This document shows, piece by piece, positions 1 through 8,961 of a stretch of DNA of 64,000 bases (its first letter is position 1; each line of letters starts with the position of its first letter). This stretch comes from Neobacillus bataviensis (GTDB lineage Bacteria; Bacillota; Bacilli; Bacillales_B; DSM-18226): assembly GCF_019969725.1 (NCBI RefSeq), contig NZ_JAHXYW010000005.1, positions 1-64,000 on the forward strand. The letters run 5' to 3'. The notes beneath the pieces were generated by a model. It worked only from the letters and a program-made list of their open reading frames with translations. It had not been told where the DNA came from and did no database searches. Position numbers and translations under genes: made by a program.

Positions 1-315
<315 letters not shown>

Positions 316-462
316 GTTGATTAGCTCATAAAATAAAACGTTGGCTCGTTTCAAAAAGAAACGAATATTATTGTTTGTTGACGTTTTTGTTTGTTTAGTT
401 TTCAAAGAACAATCTTGTTACTCGCAATCCCTTTTGCCCAATTCCTCAAAAGCGACTTCCTT

Positions 463-492
463 AATTTATCACATCTCACTTCTAGATGTCAA
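463..492 (-). promoter_or_regulatory. rRNA operon promoter P2
   Basis: On the minus strand a perfect TTGACA (487-492) is followed 17-18 bp later by an AT-rich -10 region reading ATAAAT/TAAATT. It lies about 150 bp before the 16S 5' end. The stretch between it and 16S contains the TTCTTTGAAAACTAAAC leader sequence usual in Bacillus rRNA operons. Confidence 0.65.
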
Positions 493-550
493 CAACTTTT
501 TGAAATTTCATTTGTCGTTGTTTTTGACTATCTCGAAGAGGACGAGATTT

Positions 551-579
551 AATATAACACGATAAATAAATGATTGCAA
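551..579 (-). promoter_or_regulatory. rRNA operon promoter P1
   Basis: The minus strand reads TTGCAA (574-579), a 17-bp spacer and TATATT (551-556). It lies about 85 bp upstream of P2, giving the tandem arrangement typical of Bacillus rrn operons. The 314-656 interval is otherwise leader and AT-rich DNA; I see no gene in it. Confidence 0.6.
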
Positions 580-605
580 TATAATTTTAAAACTTTTTTT
601 AAGAA

Positions 606-647
606 TTATTCACATTCCTTTATGTCTAAATAAAAGAATGTGAATAA
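606..647. repeat. Inverted repeat between EamA gene and rRNA promoters
   Basis: Arms TTATTCACATTC (606-617) and GAATGTGAATAA (636-647) form a 12-bp stem with an 18-nt loop. It sits just after the stop of the EamA transporter gene and probably ends its transcript. Neither strand has a T-tract after the stem, so termination is inferred from position only. Confidence 0.5.
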
Positions 648-656
648 CTCGGAGCC

Positions 657-1562
657 TTAGGTTGTGCTTTTCATTTCACCTTTTAATTTCATTTTTCTCT
701 CATCAATCACGAATAATAAAATTCCTCCAATTACTACAACCCCTCCTAAGATTTGTGTCCAGACGACATTTTCGCTTAGTAAGAAAAATGCAAGGATTGT
801 CGCTCCAACTGGTTCAAACAAAATGGCCATTGAAATGGTCGAAGTGCTGAGCCATTTTATTGACCAATTAAACAATGTATGTCCGAGCAAATTAGGAAAT
901 AGAGCGAGTAAAATAAAATAAGTCCAGTTACTTGAAGAATAAGGAAATAATGGCTCACCAGCAGCCAAGCAATAAATGAATAGCGTAATGGTACTCATAA
1001 AGTAGACGATAAATGTATAAGTAATAAGTGATACCCTTTTTCTAACATTTTGACCAAATAATAAATAGGCAGTTACCGGTATACAGGCAAGTAAAGCAAT
1101 AACATCTCCATATAGCGCCTTTCCGCTGATTTGGAAATCACCCCAACTAATAATTATACTCCCTGCAACAGCAATGATTCCGCTAAGGATTGCTTTACTA
1201 GATAATTTCTCCTTAAAGAAAAAATAGGTTCCAACAAAAGCAAATAAGGGCTGTAGTGTTACAAGAACAGTGGAACTTGCAACCGAAGTGTAATTTAGTG
1301 ATTCAAACCATAGGATAAAGTGAAAGGCTAGTAATATTCCGGCAATGGCCGAAAAAAGCCAGTCTTTTTTGGTTATAAGACGTAGTTCTGAAACATGCTT
1401 CGTTAAAAAAATGGGGAGCATGAATAAGACTGAAAAAAATAAGCGATAAAATGCAATTACTCCTGATGGTGCTGTACTGAGCTTAACAAAAATAGCTGAG
1501 GCTGAAACAGATAGTACACCTATAGCTAAGACGGCATAGGGATTTATTTTTGGTTCTTCCAT
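657..1562 (-). CDS. EamA-family (DMT) transporter
   Basis: This 301-residue, very hydrophobic protein has about ten membrane segments and two consecutive EamA repeats (roughly 10-145 and 155-290), the usual size and layout of drug/metabolite transporters. It starts IGVLSVSASAIFVKLS and ends in a short lysine-rich cytoplasmic tail. AAAGGAG lies 7 bases before the ATG. Family members export amino acids, metabolites or drugs across the cytoplasmic membrane. Nothing in the sequence or neighbourhood fixes the substrate. It is a single-gene unit reading toward the rRNA promoters. Confidence 0.88.
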   Translation of the reverse strand: MEEPKINPYAVLAIGVLSVSASAIFVKLSTAPSGVIAFYRLFFSVLFMLPIFLTKHVSELRLITKKDWLFSAIAGILLAFHFILWFESLNYTSVASSTVLVTLQPLFAFVGTYFFFKEKLSSKAILSGIIAVAGSIIISWGDFQISGKALYGDVIALLACIPVTAYLLFGQNVRKRVSLITYTFIVYFMSTITLFIYCLAAGEPLFPYSSSNWTYFILLALFPNLLGHTLFNWSIKWLSTSTISMAILFEPVGATILAFFLLSENVVWTQILGGVVVIGGILLFVIDERKMKLKGEMKSTT

Positions 1563-1685
1563 AACATACTCCTTTATGTGTAGAATCTAAGTAAGGATTT
1601 AAATATTTTAAATTAATCCTATATTATTTACTATCAATTTATCAAAAGTTCTGCTAATTGATTCTAAAATTGGACGTGAATGTAG

Positions 1686-2381
1686 ATGTCAAATACGGAT
1701 ATAGATATATTAATAAAGCTGGGTATTTCGGCCGTTTTTGGGCTAATAATCGGACTTGAACGCGAATTAAAAAGAAAGCCAGTCGGACTTAAAACGAGTC
1801 TGGTGATTTCCGTTGTAAGTTGTCTGTTAACAATCGTTTCGATTCAATCCGCTTATATGTTTCCGAATTCAAATGATGTAAAAATTACAATGGACCCCCT
1901 TCGACTTGCTGCCCAAATCGTTTCTGGGATTGGATTCTTAGGTGCTGGTGTGATACTAAGACGGGGCAATGATAGTATCTCTGGCTTAACGACTGCCGCG
2001 ATGATCTGGGGGGCTGCAGGAATCGGCATTGCCGTTGGGGCAGGCTTTTATTTAGAGGCATCTGTTGGAGTAGCCTTACTCATTATAAGTGTAGAATTAA
2101 TCCCTTTCTTAATGAAGCTCTTTGGACCAAAGCAATTGCGGGAAAAAGAAGTTAGTTTGCAGCTATGTATTTGTGACCGTAATCAAATCGATCAGGCAAT
2201 AGCTTTTTTAATAGAGAAAAAATATATTATTCGCAGACTTCGAATTAAGGATCTGGACAATGGCGATCATCTTGTACAAATATTAGTAGCAGTTGATTAT
2301 AGAGAAAAAACGACGGATGTTTATGCTTCCGTTTCTGATTTAGATGGTGTTAAAAAAGTGGAAATTGAAAGTATTAGCTGA
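1686..2381 (+). CDS. MgtC/SapB family membrane protein
   Basis: The 231-residue protein has the MgtC signature: GLIIGLERELKRKPVGLKT near residues 19-37 and GIGFLGAGVILR near 80-91, within four or five membrane segments. A soluble ACT-like C-terminal domain (about 150-231) follows. MgtC proteins sit in the cytoplasmic membrane and are linked to magnesium limitation or, in pathogens, to modulating the ATP synthase. The role in free-living Bacillaceae is unclear. The ribosome site is weak. The gene stands alone and ends at a strong terminator. Confidence 0.88.
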   Translation: MSNTDIDILIKLGISAVFGLIIGLERELKRKPVGLKTSLVISVVSCLLTIVSIQSAYMFPNSNDVKITMDPLRLAAQIVSGIGFLGAGVILRRGNDSISGLTTAAMIWGAAGIGIAVGAGFYLEASVGVALLIISVELIPFLMKLFGPKQLREKEVSLQLCICDRNQIDQAIAFLIEKKYIIRRLRIKDLDNGDHLVQILVAVDYREKTTDVYASVSDLDGVKKVEIESIS

Positions 2382-2408
2382 GGGCAGAAATTTTCTGCCC
2401 TTTTTTTT
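2382..2408 (+). terminator. Rho-independent terminator of the mgtC-like gene
   Basis: GGGCAGAAATTTTCTGCCC folds into a tight hairpin directly after the stop codon and is followed by eight T residues. Confidence 0.92.
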
Positions 2409-2417
2409 AATTTCCTC

Positions 2418-2446
2418 TTGCATGAAAATTAAAATCCGGATATAAT
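2418..2446 (+). promoter_or_regulatory. SigA-type promoter of tRNA-Ala
   Basis: TTGCAT (2418-2423), a 17-bp spacer and a perfect TATAAT (2441-2446). The tRNA begins 21 bp after the -10 box. Confidence 0.8.
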
Positions 2447-2466
2447 TCTTCTTGTACCAAATATAC

Positions 2467-2539
<73 letters not shown>

Positions 2540-2545
2540 TATTCA

Positions 2546-2581
2546 GAAAACCTTTGCGCAGCAAGGGTTTTCTTTTTTTTT
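2546..2581 (+). terminator. Terminator of the tRNA-Ala unit
   Basis: GAAAACCTTT and AAGGGTTTTC form a 10-bp stem (one G-U pair) around GCGCAGC, followed by nine T residues. Confidence 0.92.
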
Positions 2582-2636
2582 GTATTTATTATCCATATTT
2601 TTTATACTAAAATTTTCCTATTTTTCAAAAAATCCC

Positions 2637-2666
2637 TTGCGCATTTAAAAAAATCATTACTATAAT
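2637..2666 (+). promoter_or_regulatory. Candidate promoter of the DUF485/symporter operon
   Basis: TTGCGC (2637-2642), 18 bp, TATAAT (2661-2666). A leader of about 165 nt follows. An imperfect cre-like dyad (TAATAACGTTTACT, 2675-2688) overlaps the expected transcript start. It has three mismatches to the CcpA consensus and is only suggestive. Confidence 0.5.
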
Positions 2667-2844
2667 TGAAACTGTAATAACGTTTACTAATTTCCAAAAA
2701 GGGAGGGAATTGTAACAATACATTCAGGTATTCCACTATTCATTCTGTACTACACCATCCTACTTCAGCTATTGAACTTCAGCATTGTCATTATTTCGTC
2801 CTCATGTTTTGAACCAAGGTTTATTTGAGAGAGGGGGAGCTTCA

Positions 2845-3171
2845 TTGGAGGCTAAAAAAATCAATGATATTTCTGAAAGCGATTACAGTTTAATTGTACA
2901 ATCTTCTTCGTTTCAAACATTACTCTCCGAAAAGAAAAAATTTATTATTCCTATTACAATCTTCTTTTTTTGTTTTTACTTTGCTTTACCAATCTTAACT
3001 TCCTACTCAACCATCTTAAATCACAAATTTATCGGCAGTATTTCATGGGCTTGGGTCTTTGCCTTCCTGCAATTTGTGATGACCTGGGGACTATGCATGC
3101 TTTATTCAAAAAAAGCAGCCAAGTTTGATGAGATGGCTGATAAAGTTGTCAAGGAAAGGGGGAAAAGCTGA
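2845..3171 (+). CDS. DUF485 family membrane protein, partner of the symporter
   Basis: With a TTG start at 2845 the protein is 108 residues, the normal DUF485 size. GAGGGGGAG lies 5 bases before this TTG; a longer reading from 2785 has no ribosome site. Two hydrophobic helices (FIIPITIFFFCFYFALPIL and a second rich in W and F) are followed by a charged tail. DUF485 genes commonly precede acetate/solute:sodium symporters, as here, where stop and start overlap as TGATG. The function is unknown; a helper role for the symporter is inferred. Confidence 0.85.
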   Translation: MEAKKINDISESDYSLIVQSSSFQTLLSEKKKFIIPITIFFFCFYFALPILTSYSTILNHKFIGSISWAWVFAFLQFVMTWGLCMLYSKKAAKFDEMADKVVKERGKS

Positions 3172-4709
3172 TGAATACTCCTGCTTTTATTATGTTCCTT
3201 GCGATTGTTTTAGTCACGTTAGTCATAACCTATTACGCATCTAAACGAACCAAAAATGCGAGTGAATTCTACACAGCCGGCGGGGGTCTGACAGGCTGGC
3301 AAAATGGACTGGCAATTGCCGGGGACTACATGTCTGCGGCATCGTTTCTTGGAATCGCAGGGGCGGTTGCATTGACAGGCTTTGACGGATTCTTTTATAG
3401 TATCGGGTTTCTTGTTGCCTACCTGGTCGTTCTATATTTAGTAGCAGAACCGCTTAGAAATCTCGGTAAGTATACGTTTGCCGATATGATTGCCGCCCGA
3501 TTTAATGCTAAGAAAATACGCGGTTTTGCAGCGATGAACACGATGGCTATTTCTATTTTTTATATGATCGCTCAACTTGTTGGGGCGGGTGCACTCATTA
3601 AATTATTATTAGGATTGGAATATACAACATCGGTTTTAATTGTGGGTGTGTTAATGACTGTCTACGTCATTTTTGGCGGAATGCATGCCACGAGCTGGGT
3701 ACAAATCATAAAAGCGATTCTTCTTATGGGAGGTACCTTCATCATTTCTATTATTGTTTTGGCCAAATTTAACTGGAGCATCACCGATATGTTTGCGCAA
3801 ATGAAAACAGCCACACCGCTGAAGGAATCTTTCTTGAATCCAGGTGTTAAATACAAAATCGGACTTGATACGATTTCATTAAACATGGGACTGGTGCTTG
3901 GGACAGCAGGATTGCCTCATATTCTCGTTCGTTTCTTTACGGTAAAAGACGCCAAAACGGCCCGCTCTTCTGTTGTTTATGCCACATGGATTATTGGGAT
4001 CTTTTACGTCATGACCATTTTCCTTGGCTTCGGTGCTGCGGCGTTTGTCGGCAATAGTGAGATCGTAGCAGCCAATCCGGCCGGAAACATGGCGGCCCCC
4101 TTATTAGCAAAAGCCATTGGCGGCAATATGCTGTTTGCCTTTATCTCAGCTGTCGCATTTGCCACTATTCTGGCCGTAGTAGCTGGTCTTGTTTTAACAG
4201 CAGCCTCTGCCTTTGCCCATGATTTCTATAATGAAATTCTCCGTAAAGGAAAAGCAACCGAAAAGCAGCAGGTTAGCATGGCTCGCTGGGCCGCAATTGG
4301 AGTTTCAATCGTATCAATTATTCTCGCTTTAGGTGCTCAAACTCTTAATGTAGCCTTCCTTGTTTCCCTAGCCTTTGCTGTTGCGGCAAGTGCCAACCTG
4401 CCAGTCATTATTTACACCATCTATTGGAAACGATTTAATACGACTGGGGCTGTATGGGCGATGGTTGTTGGGCTTATTTCCGCGATCGGTCTTGTTCTTA
4501 TAAGTCCAAATGTTTTCAGTCCGGAGGTCGGAAAAGCCATTTTTGTAGGGGAACCATTATTCCCATATACAACACCTGGGATTGTCTCGATTCCACTTGG
4601 ATTTTTAGCAGGTTACCTTGGAACCATCTTCTCCAGCCAAAAGGCTGATGTGAAAAAATATGAAGAAGTACTCGTAAAATCAAACACTGGTATTGGAATC
4701 GGCAGTTAA
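3171..4709 (+). CDS. Solute:sodium symporter, ActP (acetate permease)-like
   Basis: This 512-residue protein has about 13 membrane segments. Its N-terminal half carries the symporter family pattern SEFYTAGGGLTGWQNGLAIAG followed by DYMSAASFLG, the part that binds sodium and substrate. It closely resembles monocarboxylate/acetate permeases (ActP, YwcA type), which import acetate or similar short acids with sodium. It is translationally coupled to the upstream DUF485 gene (TGATG overlap). No acetyl-CoA synthetase gene is nearby, so acetate is a family-level inference. Confidence 0.88.
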   Translation: MNTPAFIMFLAIVLVTLVITYYASKRTKNASEFYTAGGGLTGWQNGLAIAGDYMSAASFLGIAGAVALTGFDGFFYSIGFLVAYLVVLYLVAEPLRNLGKYTFADMIAARFNAKKIRGFAAMNTMAISIFYMIAQLVGAGALIKLLLGLEYTTSVLIVGVLMTVYVIFGGMHATSWVQIIKAILLMGGTFIISIIVLAKFNWSITDMFAQMKTATPLKESFLNPGVKYKIGLDTISLNMGLVLGTAGLPHILVRFFTVKDAKTARSSVVYATWIIGIFYVMTIFLGFGAAAFVGNSEIVAANPAGNMAAPLLAKAIGGNMLFAFISAVAFATILAVVAGLVLTAASAFAHDFYNEILRKGKATEKQQVSMARWAAIGVSIVSIILALGAQTLNVAFLVSLAFAVAASANLPVIIYTIYWKRFNTTGAVWAMVVGLISAIGLVLISPNVFSPEVGKAIFVGEPLFPYTTPGIVSIPLGFLAGYLGTIFSSQKADVKKYEEVLVKSNTGIGIGS

Positions 4710-4715
4710 ATAGGC

Positions 4716-4750
4716 AAACGGGACTGAAGTAATTTCAGTCCCGTTTGTTT
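4716..4750 (+). terminator. Terminator of the DUF485/symporter operon
   Basis: AAACGGGACTGAA and TTCAGTCCCGTTT pair over 13 bp with a 5-nt loop, followed by a T-rich run. The convergent helicase gene ends two bases later. Confidence 0.88.
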
Positions 4751-4751
4751 A

Positions 4752-6092
4752 TTATCTATTCTTTTGTTTTTTTGTTCTTCCTGTATTGCCGCTCTTTTTT
4801 CCGAAACTGGCAGATATCGTAGAGTTATTTGATTTTCTATTTGAGCCCTGACGCTTGGAATTCGAATTCATTTTCGCCTTGCGTGAATCTGGAGTTTTAT
4901 TCTTTTTTTCATTCCCCTTGGTATCCTTCCCTTTCTGACCAGAAGAACGATTTGGCTTCGTATCCTTTTCCTTAGTCGAATTCCCAAGGTTTTGTTTTTG
5001 AATGGTGATATTCAGTTCTTTTTCAATCAAATCCAAAGTAGGGCGGTCGGCTGATGAGTATAACGTAATCGCTAATCCCTTCATTCCTGCTCGACCTGTC
5101 CTTCCTATTCGGTGAATATAGCTTTCACTGTCCTGGGGAATATCATAATTAAACACATGGGTTACACCTTCGACATCAAGTCCTCTTGCAGCTACATCTG
5201 TTGCAATTAACAGCTGGACCTCAGCATCCCGAAACCGCTTCATTACCTGCTCTCGTTTTGCTTGAGACAAATCACCGTGCAATTCATCACAGGAAAAACC
5301 ATGGCTCTTTAACACTTCATAAAGTTTACTTACTCTTCGTTTTGTCCGGCAAAAAATAACCGCTAAAAACGGCCGGTGCGTTTCAATTAATTGAATAAGT
5401 GTTGCCTGCTTGGCACGATCAATGGTATGGATAGCAATTTGCTTAACATTATCAGCGGGTCCTTGTGTTTTTTCCACCTGGATATATTCAGGTGCCCGCA
5501 TATGCTTATGTGCAAGTTTTCTTACTTCAGAGGGAATTGTCGCTGAGAATAGCATCGTCTGTCGGCTCTTAGGAGTCTCCTTAATGATGTCCTCTACTTC
5601 ATTCAAAAATCCAATATGCAGCATTTGGTCGGCTTCATCTAATACCAGAAAAGAAGTTTGGGATAAATCGACGGTTCCTCTTCGGATATGATCCAACAGT
5701 CTTCCTGGTGTTCCAACCACAATCTGCATACCCTTCTTCAATTTTTTCAATTGCTTGTCGACGTCCTGCCCTCCATATATGGCTAACACATCAATACCTT
5801 CAATCCCAGCGATTAGCTTTTCTATTTCGTCTGTTATTTGCAAGGCCAATTCCCGGGTAGGAGTGACGATCAAGGCTTGAACATATACTGTACCACTTTT
5901 TATCTTTTCTAATATTGGCAGTATAAAGGCAAAAGTCTTTCCTGTACCTGTTTGTGCTTGAGCGATAATATCCTTCCCACCCATGATAATGGGAATGGCT
6001 TGTTTTTGAACCGGCGTCGGAACGGCCACTCCGTAGGAATGTAATTTACTAGCTAATGTTGGCGATACACCAATTGATAAAAAATCGGACAA
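4752..6092 (-). CDS. DEAD-box ATP-dependent RNA helicase
   Basis: 446 residues with all helicase motifs in order: Q motif (about 23-33), AQTGTGKT (45-52), PTRELA, TPGRLLD, DEAD (about 151), SAT, then in the second RecA domain [12 protein letters not shown] and [10 protein letters not shown]. From about residue 375 the tail is a basic, low-complexity K/S/N/G stretch, as in Bacillus CshA/CshB-type helicases, where such tails bind RNA. It should unwind RNA in the cytoplasm during ribosome assembly, decay or cold adaptation. The start is TTG, with CAGGGG 6 bases ahead. I cannot say which paralogue it is. Confidence 0.92.
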   Translation of the reverse strand: MSDFLSIGVSPTLASKLHSYGVAVPTPVQKQAIPIIMGGKDIIAQAQTGTGKTFAFILPILEKIKSGTVYVQALIVTPTRELALQITDEIEKLIAGIEGIDVLAIYGGQDVDKQLKKLKKGMQIVVGTPGRLLDHIRRGTVDLSQTSFLVLDEADQMLHIGFLNEVEDIIKETPKSRQTMLFSATIPSEVRKLAHKHMRAPEYIQVEKTQGPADNVKQIAIHTIDRAKQATLIQLIETHRPFLAVIFCRTKRRVSKLYEVLKSHGFSCDELHGDLSQAKREQVMKRFRDAEVQLLIATDVAARGLDVEGVTHVFNYDIPQDSESYIHRIGRTGRAGMKGLAITLYSSADRPTLDLIEKELNITIQKQNLGNSTKEKDTKPNRSSGQKGKDTKGNEKKNKTPDSRKAKMNSNSKRQGSNRKSNNSTISASFGKKSGNTGRTKKQKNR

Positions 6093-6187
6093 TTCATACC
6101 CCTGCTTTCTATAAGAACATATCTTTTAATATTGATTATTTATAAGTGCAATTGCAAATATCTTTTAATCTTTTATCGAGAAACTGA

Positions 6188-6216
6188 TTGTCATTCCATC
6201 ATAAAGAAGGTATAAT
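6188..6216 (+). promoter_or_regulatory. SigA-type promoter of the small serine hydrolase gene
   Basis: TTGTCA (6188-6193), 17 bp, TATAAT (6211-6216), about 60 bp before the ATG. Confidence 0.75.
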
Positions 6217-6277
6217 TCATTAAAACCTATTTAATCCATCGGAATAATAAACTTTCAATCTTAAAAGGGGTGTTTGT

Positions 6278-6853
6278 ATGAATCAACATAGCTTTTTAAT
6301 CCTTCACGGTTTAGGAGGGAGCGGACCTGATCATTGGCAGAGCTTGCTGGCGCATGAATTAACGCAAAGAAACTTTCACGTTTGCTATCCAACCTTTTCA
6401 AACTTTGATTCACCCAATTTACAGGTGTGGCTGGATGAATTAGATAACGCATTAAAAACGATTCCAAAAGATCAAAGGCTTACCGTTATTACCCACAGCC
6501 TGGGATGTATCCTATGGCTCCATTACGCAGCAAATCAAAACAAGCGGATTGCCGACCAAGTTATCCTTGTGGCACCACCTTCACCAGCCATCGTACTTCC
6601 AGAAGCATCATCCTTTTATCCAGTTCCTCTATATAAAACACATTTACGGGCAGCGTCGGAAGAAACTTTATTTGTCCATTCCTCCAATGATCCATATTGC
6701 AGTATGGAGGATGCAAAAAATTATTTAAACCTAGCTCTTCCTTCGATCACGATACCTAATGCAGGTCACATTAATACACATTCGGGGCATGGGAAATGGC
6801 CATGGATGTTAGAGCAATGTCTTGCGACTGAAAAAATCGTGTTAAATGTTTAA
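6278..6853 (+). CDS. RBBP9/YdeN-type serine hydrolase (alpha/beta fold)
   Basis: The 191-residue protein begins with ILHGLGGSGPDHWQ, typical of RBBP9/YdeN hydrolases. It has the nucleophile elbow THSLGC (about 69-74), an acid loop HSSNDPYCS and a histidine in NAGHINTHSGHG, so the catalytic triad is intact. Length matches the family. AAAAGGGG lies 7 bases before the ATG. A cytoplasmic esterase-like activity is expected; the substrate is unknown. It is monocistronic, converging on the adhB-like gene. Confidence 0.85.
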   Translation: MNQHSFLILHGLGGSGPDHWQSLLAHELTQRNFHVCYPTFSNFDSPNLQVWLDELDNALKTIPKDQRLTVITHSLGCILWLHYAANQNKRIADQVILVAPPSPAIVLPEASSFYPVPLYKTHLRAASEETLFVHSSNDPYCSMEDAKNYLNLALPSITIPNAGHINTHSGHGKWPWMLEQCLATEKIVLNV

Positions 6854-6858
6854 AAGCA

Positions 6859-6884
6859 GGAGTGATGAACATTGCCATCACTCC
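6859..6884. terminator. Bidirectional terminator between hydrolase and adhB-like gene
   Basis: GGAGTGATG and CATCACTCC pair over 9 bp. The + side continues TCTTATTAT and the minus side CTGCTTTTAAAC, so it can serve both converging genes. Confidence 0.75.
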
Positions 6885-6889
6885 TCTTA

Positions 6890-8026
6890 TTATGGTTTAA
6901 GTATCACTTTAATGCAGTCCTCTGTTTTCGTATCAAAAACTTCATATCCATGCTTAGCTTGTTCTAACGGCAAAACATGGGTAATGATATCTCCTAGATT
7001 CACCTGTCCTTCATTGATCATGTTATATAGAAAAGGCATGTAAGGAATGACAGGTGCCTGGCCTGTTTTGATATCTATATTTCGATTGAAGATATCTCCG
7101 AGGGGAAAGGCATTATATCTGCCGCCATATACACCGGTTATTTGAATAGTCCCGCCTTTGCGGACAGCCTGACTGGCAATGACAATCGCCCCCATTGCTC
7201 CGCCATGCAGCTTCATTCCTGAAGCAAGAAACTCGAGGGGAGTCATCTTTCCATCCATTCCTACAGCATCTATAACGATATCAGCTCCGCCTTGGGTGAT
7301 TTCAAGCAGATAATCACCTACGTTTTCATGATCTTCGAAATTCACAATTTCTACTTTATTCGTGCGCTTCGAATGCTGCAGGCGATAGTTGACATAATCA
7401 ACGGCAATGACTCGTTTAGCCCCTTTCATCCAAGCAAATTTTTGTGCCAATAATCCAATGGGTCCGCAGCCCAGAATAATGACCGTGTCGCCCTCTTTGA
7501 CACCAGCGTGATCGACACTCCAATAAGCTGTAGGGGCAGCATCCGCTAGTAAAGCCAACTTTTCGTCCTCAACTTCACAATTATCAGGAATCTTAAAAGG
7601 AGTGAAATTCCCAAAAGGGACTCTCATGTACTCAGCCTGTCCGCCGGCATATCCGCCAGTGGTTTCCGAGTAGCCGAAGAAGCCCGCTCCCTGTCCATGG
7701 GGATTTCCATTATCGCATTGACTCGTTAAATCGTGTGTACAATACCAGCAGTGGCCACAGGCCACGTTAAAAGGAATAATCACCCGGTCCCCTTTTTTTA
7801 ATTTCGTGACCTCTGGTCCTATCTCCTCGACAATTCCCATTGGTTCATGGCCTATGACATAATCTGTTGGCAGGTTAGGGATCATCGCATGAATAAGATG
7901 TAAATCCGAGCCGCAAATTGCAGAAGAAGTAATTTTGACAATTATATCATCCGCATTTTTTATTTTTGGGTCTTTAACTTCTTTTACCTGAACATCCTTT
8001 ATGCCTTGGTAGGTAACGGCTTTCAT
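6890..8026 (-). CDS. adhB: Zinc-dependent alcohol dehydrogenase, AdhB / formaldehyde dehydrogenase-like
   Basis: 378 residues of the medium-chain zinc dehydrogenase family. The catalytic-zinc segment is ICGSDLH followed by GHEPMG, the structural-zinc loop is CGHCWYCTHDLTSQC, and the NAD-binding turn is GCGPIGLL. Sequence and length match the glutathione-independent formaldehyde-dehydrogenase-like branch. AAGGAG precedes the ATG. It is the last gene of a three-gene minus-strand unit with two coat-type genes. B. subtilis has adhB among yraD-yraG in a similar block, which supports the name. A role tied to the spore is inferred. Confidence 0.85.
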   Translation of the reverse strand: MKAVTYQGIKDVQVKEVKDPKIKNADDIIVKITSSAICGSDLHLIHAMIPNLPTDYVIGHEPMGIVEEIGPEVTKLKKGDRVIIPFNVACGHCWYCTHDLTSQCDNGNPHGQGAGFFGYSETTGGYAGGQAEYMRVPFGNFTPFKIPDNCEVEDEKLALLADAAPTAYWSVDHAGVKEGDTVIILGCGPIGLLAQKFAWMKGAKRVIAVDYVNYRLQHSKRTNKVEIVNFEDHENVGDYLLEITQGGADIVIDAVGMDGKMTPLEFLASGMKLHGGAMGAIVIASQAVRKGGTIQITGVYGGRYNAFPLGDIFNRNIDIKTGQAPVIPYMPFLYNMINEGQVNLGDIITHVLPLEQAKHGYEVFDTKTEDCIKVILKP

Positions 8027-8040
8027 TATGTATCTCTCCT

Positions 8041-8400
8041 TTATTTGTTTGGCGTTGCGAACATGCCAAGGCGGTCAGTATCGTTAGGGTAAAGGTTTAA
8101 TTGGGCAATTTGAATGGCTGTTTCTGCTGATTTTAGGTCGATTAGAAATTGTTCTTTAAAGTTATGAGGATGAAGCCAGCCTTTTTTGATCATTAACTCA
8201 GAAATTTCCGTGTGTAAATCAATTGCTGCTTCCATTTGCTTATGAAATATTCTTCTCAGTTCAGGGTTTGCTGTTTCGGTAATCGCAAAGCTATAATTTC
8301 GAATTCCAGTTTTGACACCCAGTAAAAAGTCCATTGCAAAGGCAGAATCAGCTAAATTGGGCATTCCTTCTGCGTTCCTGGGATCTAAATAATCCTCCAC
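8041..8400 (-). CDS. CotF-family spore coat protein
   Basis: The 119-residue protein carries the CotF pattern: a helix with FLLGVKTGIRNYSFAITE, then NPELRRIFHKQMEAAIDLH and KKGWLHPHN. It is about 45% alike, by eye, to the 99-residue gene at 8958. The start is GTG, with GAGGTGG 4 bases ahead. It sits between a 69-residue partner gene and the adhB-like gene. CotF-type proteins are ferritin-like helical proteins deposited in the spore coat. The matching B. subtilis gene would be yraF. Confidence 0.85.
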   Translation of the reverse strand: MEDYLDPRNAEGMPNLADSAFAMDFLLGVKTGIRNYSFAITETANPELRRIFHKQMEAAIDLHTEISELMIKKGWLHPHNFKEQFLIDLKSAETAIQIAQLNLYPNDTDRLGMFATPNK

Positions 8401-8413
8401 TTTTCCACCTCAC

Positions 8414-8623
8414 TTATTGTAAGAGCTGACTTTTCTTATAAAATAGCAGCAATTCATTAATATCTTGAATCGATTGCTTTACATCTTTTTCCATCAGCGC
8501 CTTTAGCTCATTATCAAAACAGATTCCTTGCATTAATTTTGATTTCAACAGACAGACAGTTTTAAAGTTTAAGATTTCATGCGTCTCCATTGTTTCATGT
8601 AACGCTAGGATGTCTCCTTCCAT
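8414..8623 (-). CDS. Small coat-associated protein (YraG/YraE-like)
   Basis: 69 residues, acidic and helical, no membrane segment. It aligns end to end with the 68-residue protein encoded divergently at 8755: both contain LALHET, H-E-x-L-x-F-K, a conserved L-C-L and a D-V-x-x-I-Q motif. GGAGG precedes the ATG by 7 bases. It leads the minus-strand unit (this gene, CotF-like, adhB-like). Its function is unknown; association with the spore coat is inferred from the constant CotF neighbour. Confidence 0.75.
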   Translation of the reverse strand: MEGDILALHETMETHEILNFKTVCLLKSKLMQGICFDNELKALMEKDVKQSIQDINELLLFYKKSQLLQ

Positions 8624-8754
8624 TACTGCACCTCCAAATTTATAACAAAAATATTTTCCCCTGCTGCCATTTCTTTTTATGCATGGTCGCGTGAATAGAG
8701 ATAGATGGACTTAGAAAATATAAAAATGAAATGCTCGAGCTGGGGGTAGAAAGA

Positions 8755-8961
8755 ATGACTAAGTATTTGGCGCTTCATGAAACATTAGACTTACATGAAT
8801 TGTTATCATTTAAAAATCTTTGTTTAACCAAAGCAACAACAATGAGCGGGCTAGTGATTGACGAGGAACTTAAGGCCATCCTTGCTGATGACGTCACAAC
8901 CGGGATTCAGCATATTCAGCAGCTGCAGAAGTTTTTAACCAATCGGGAGGAAAATGTGTGA
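8755..8961 (+). CDS. Small coat-associated protein, second copy
   Basis: 68 residues from the ATG at 8755, which has GGGGG 8 bases ahead. An in-frame ATG at 8731 lacks a ribosome site, and its extra residues are absent from the paralogue. It pairs with the 69-residue protein encoded at 8414-8623 (shared LALHET...HE.L.FK pattern). It overlaps the following CotF-like gene by 4 bases (GTGA), so the two are translationally coupled. Confidence 0.78.
   Translation: MTKYLALHETLDLHELLSFKNLCLTKATTMSGLVIDEELKAILADDVTTGIQHIQQLQKFLTNREENV

Noticed and set aside
341..565. Open frame of 74 codons in the rRNA leader region
   Set aside because: It lies across the rRNA promoters and leader, has no convincing ribosome site, and its sequence is low-complexity AT-rich DNA.
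606..647. Rho-independent terminator of the EamA gene
   Set aside because: The stem is good, but neither strand has a T-tract after it, so I list it only as an inverted repeat.
2675..2688. CcpA cre site before the DUF485/symporter operon
   Set aside because: Three mismatches, including the invariant flanking positions; biologically sensible but not supported well enough for a feature.
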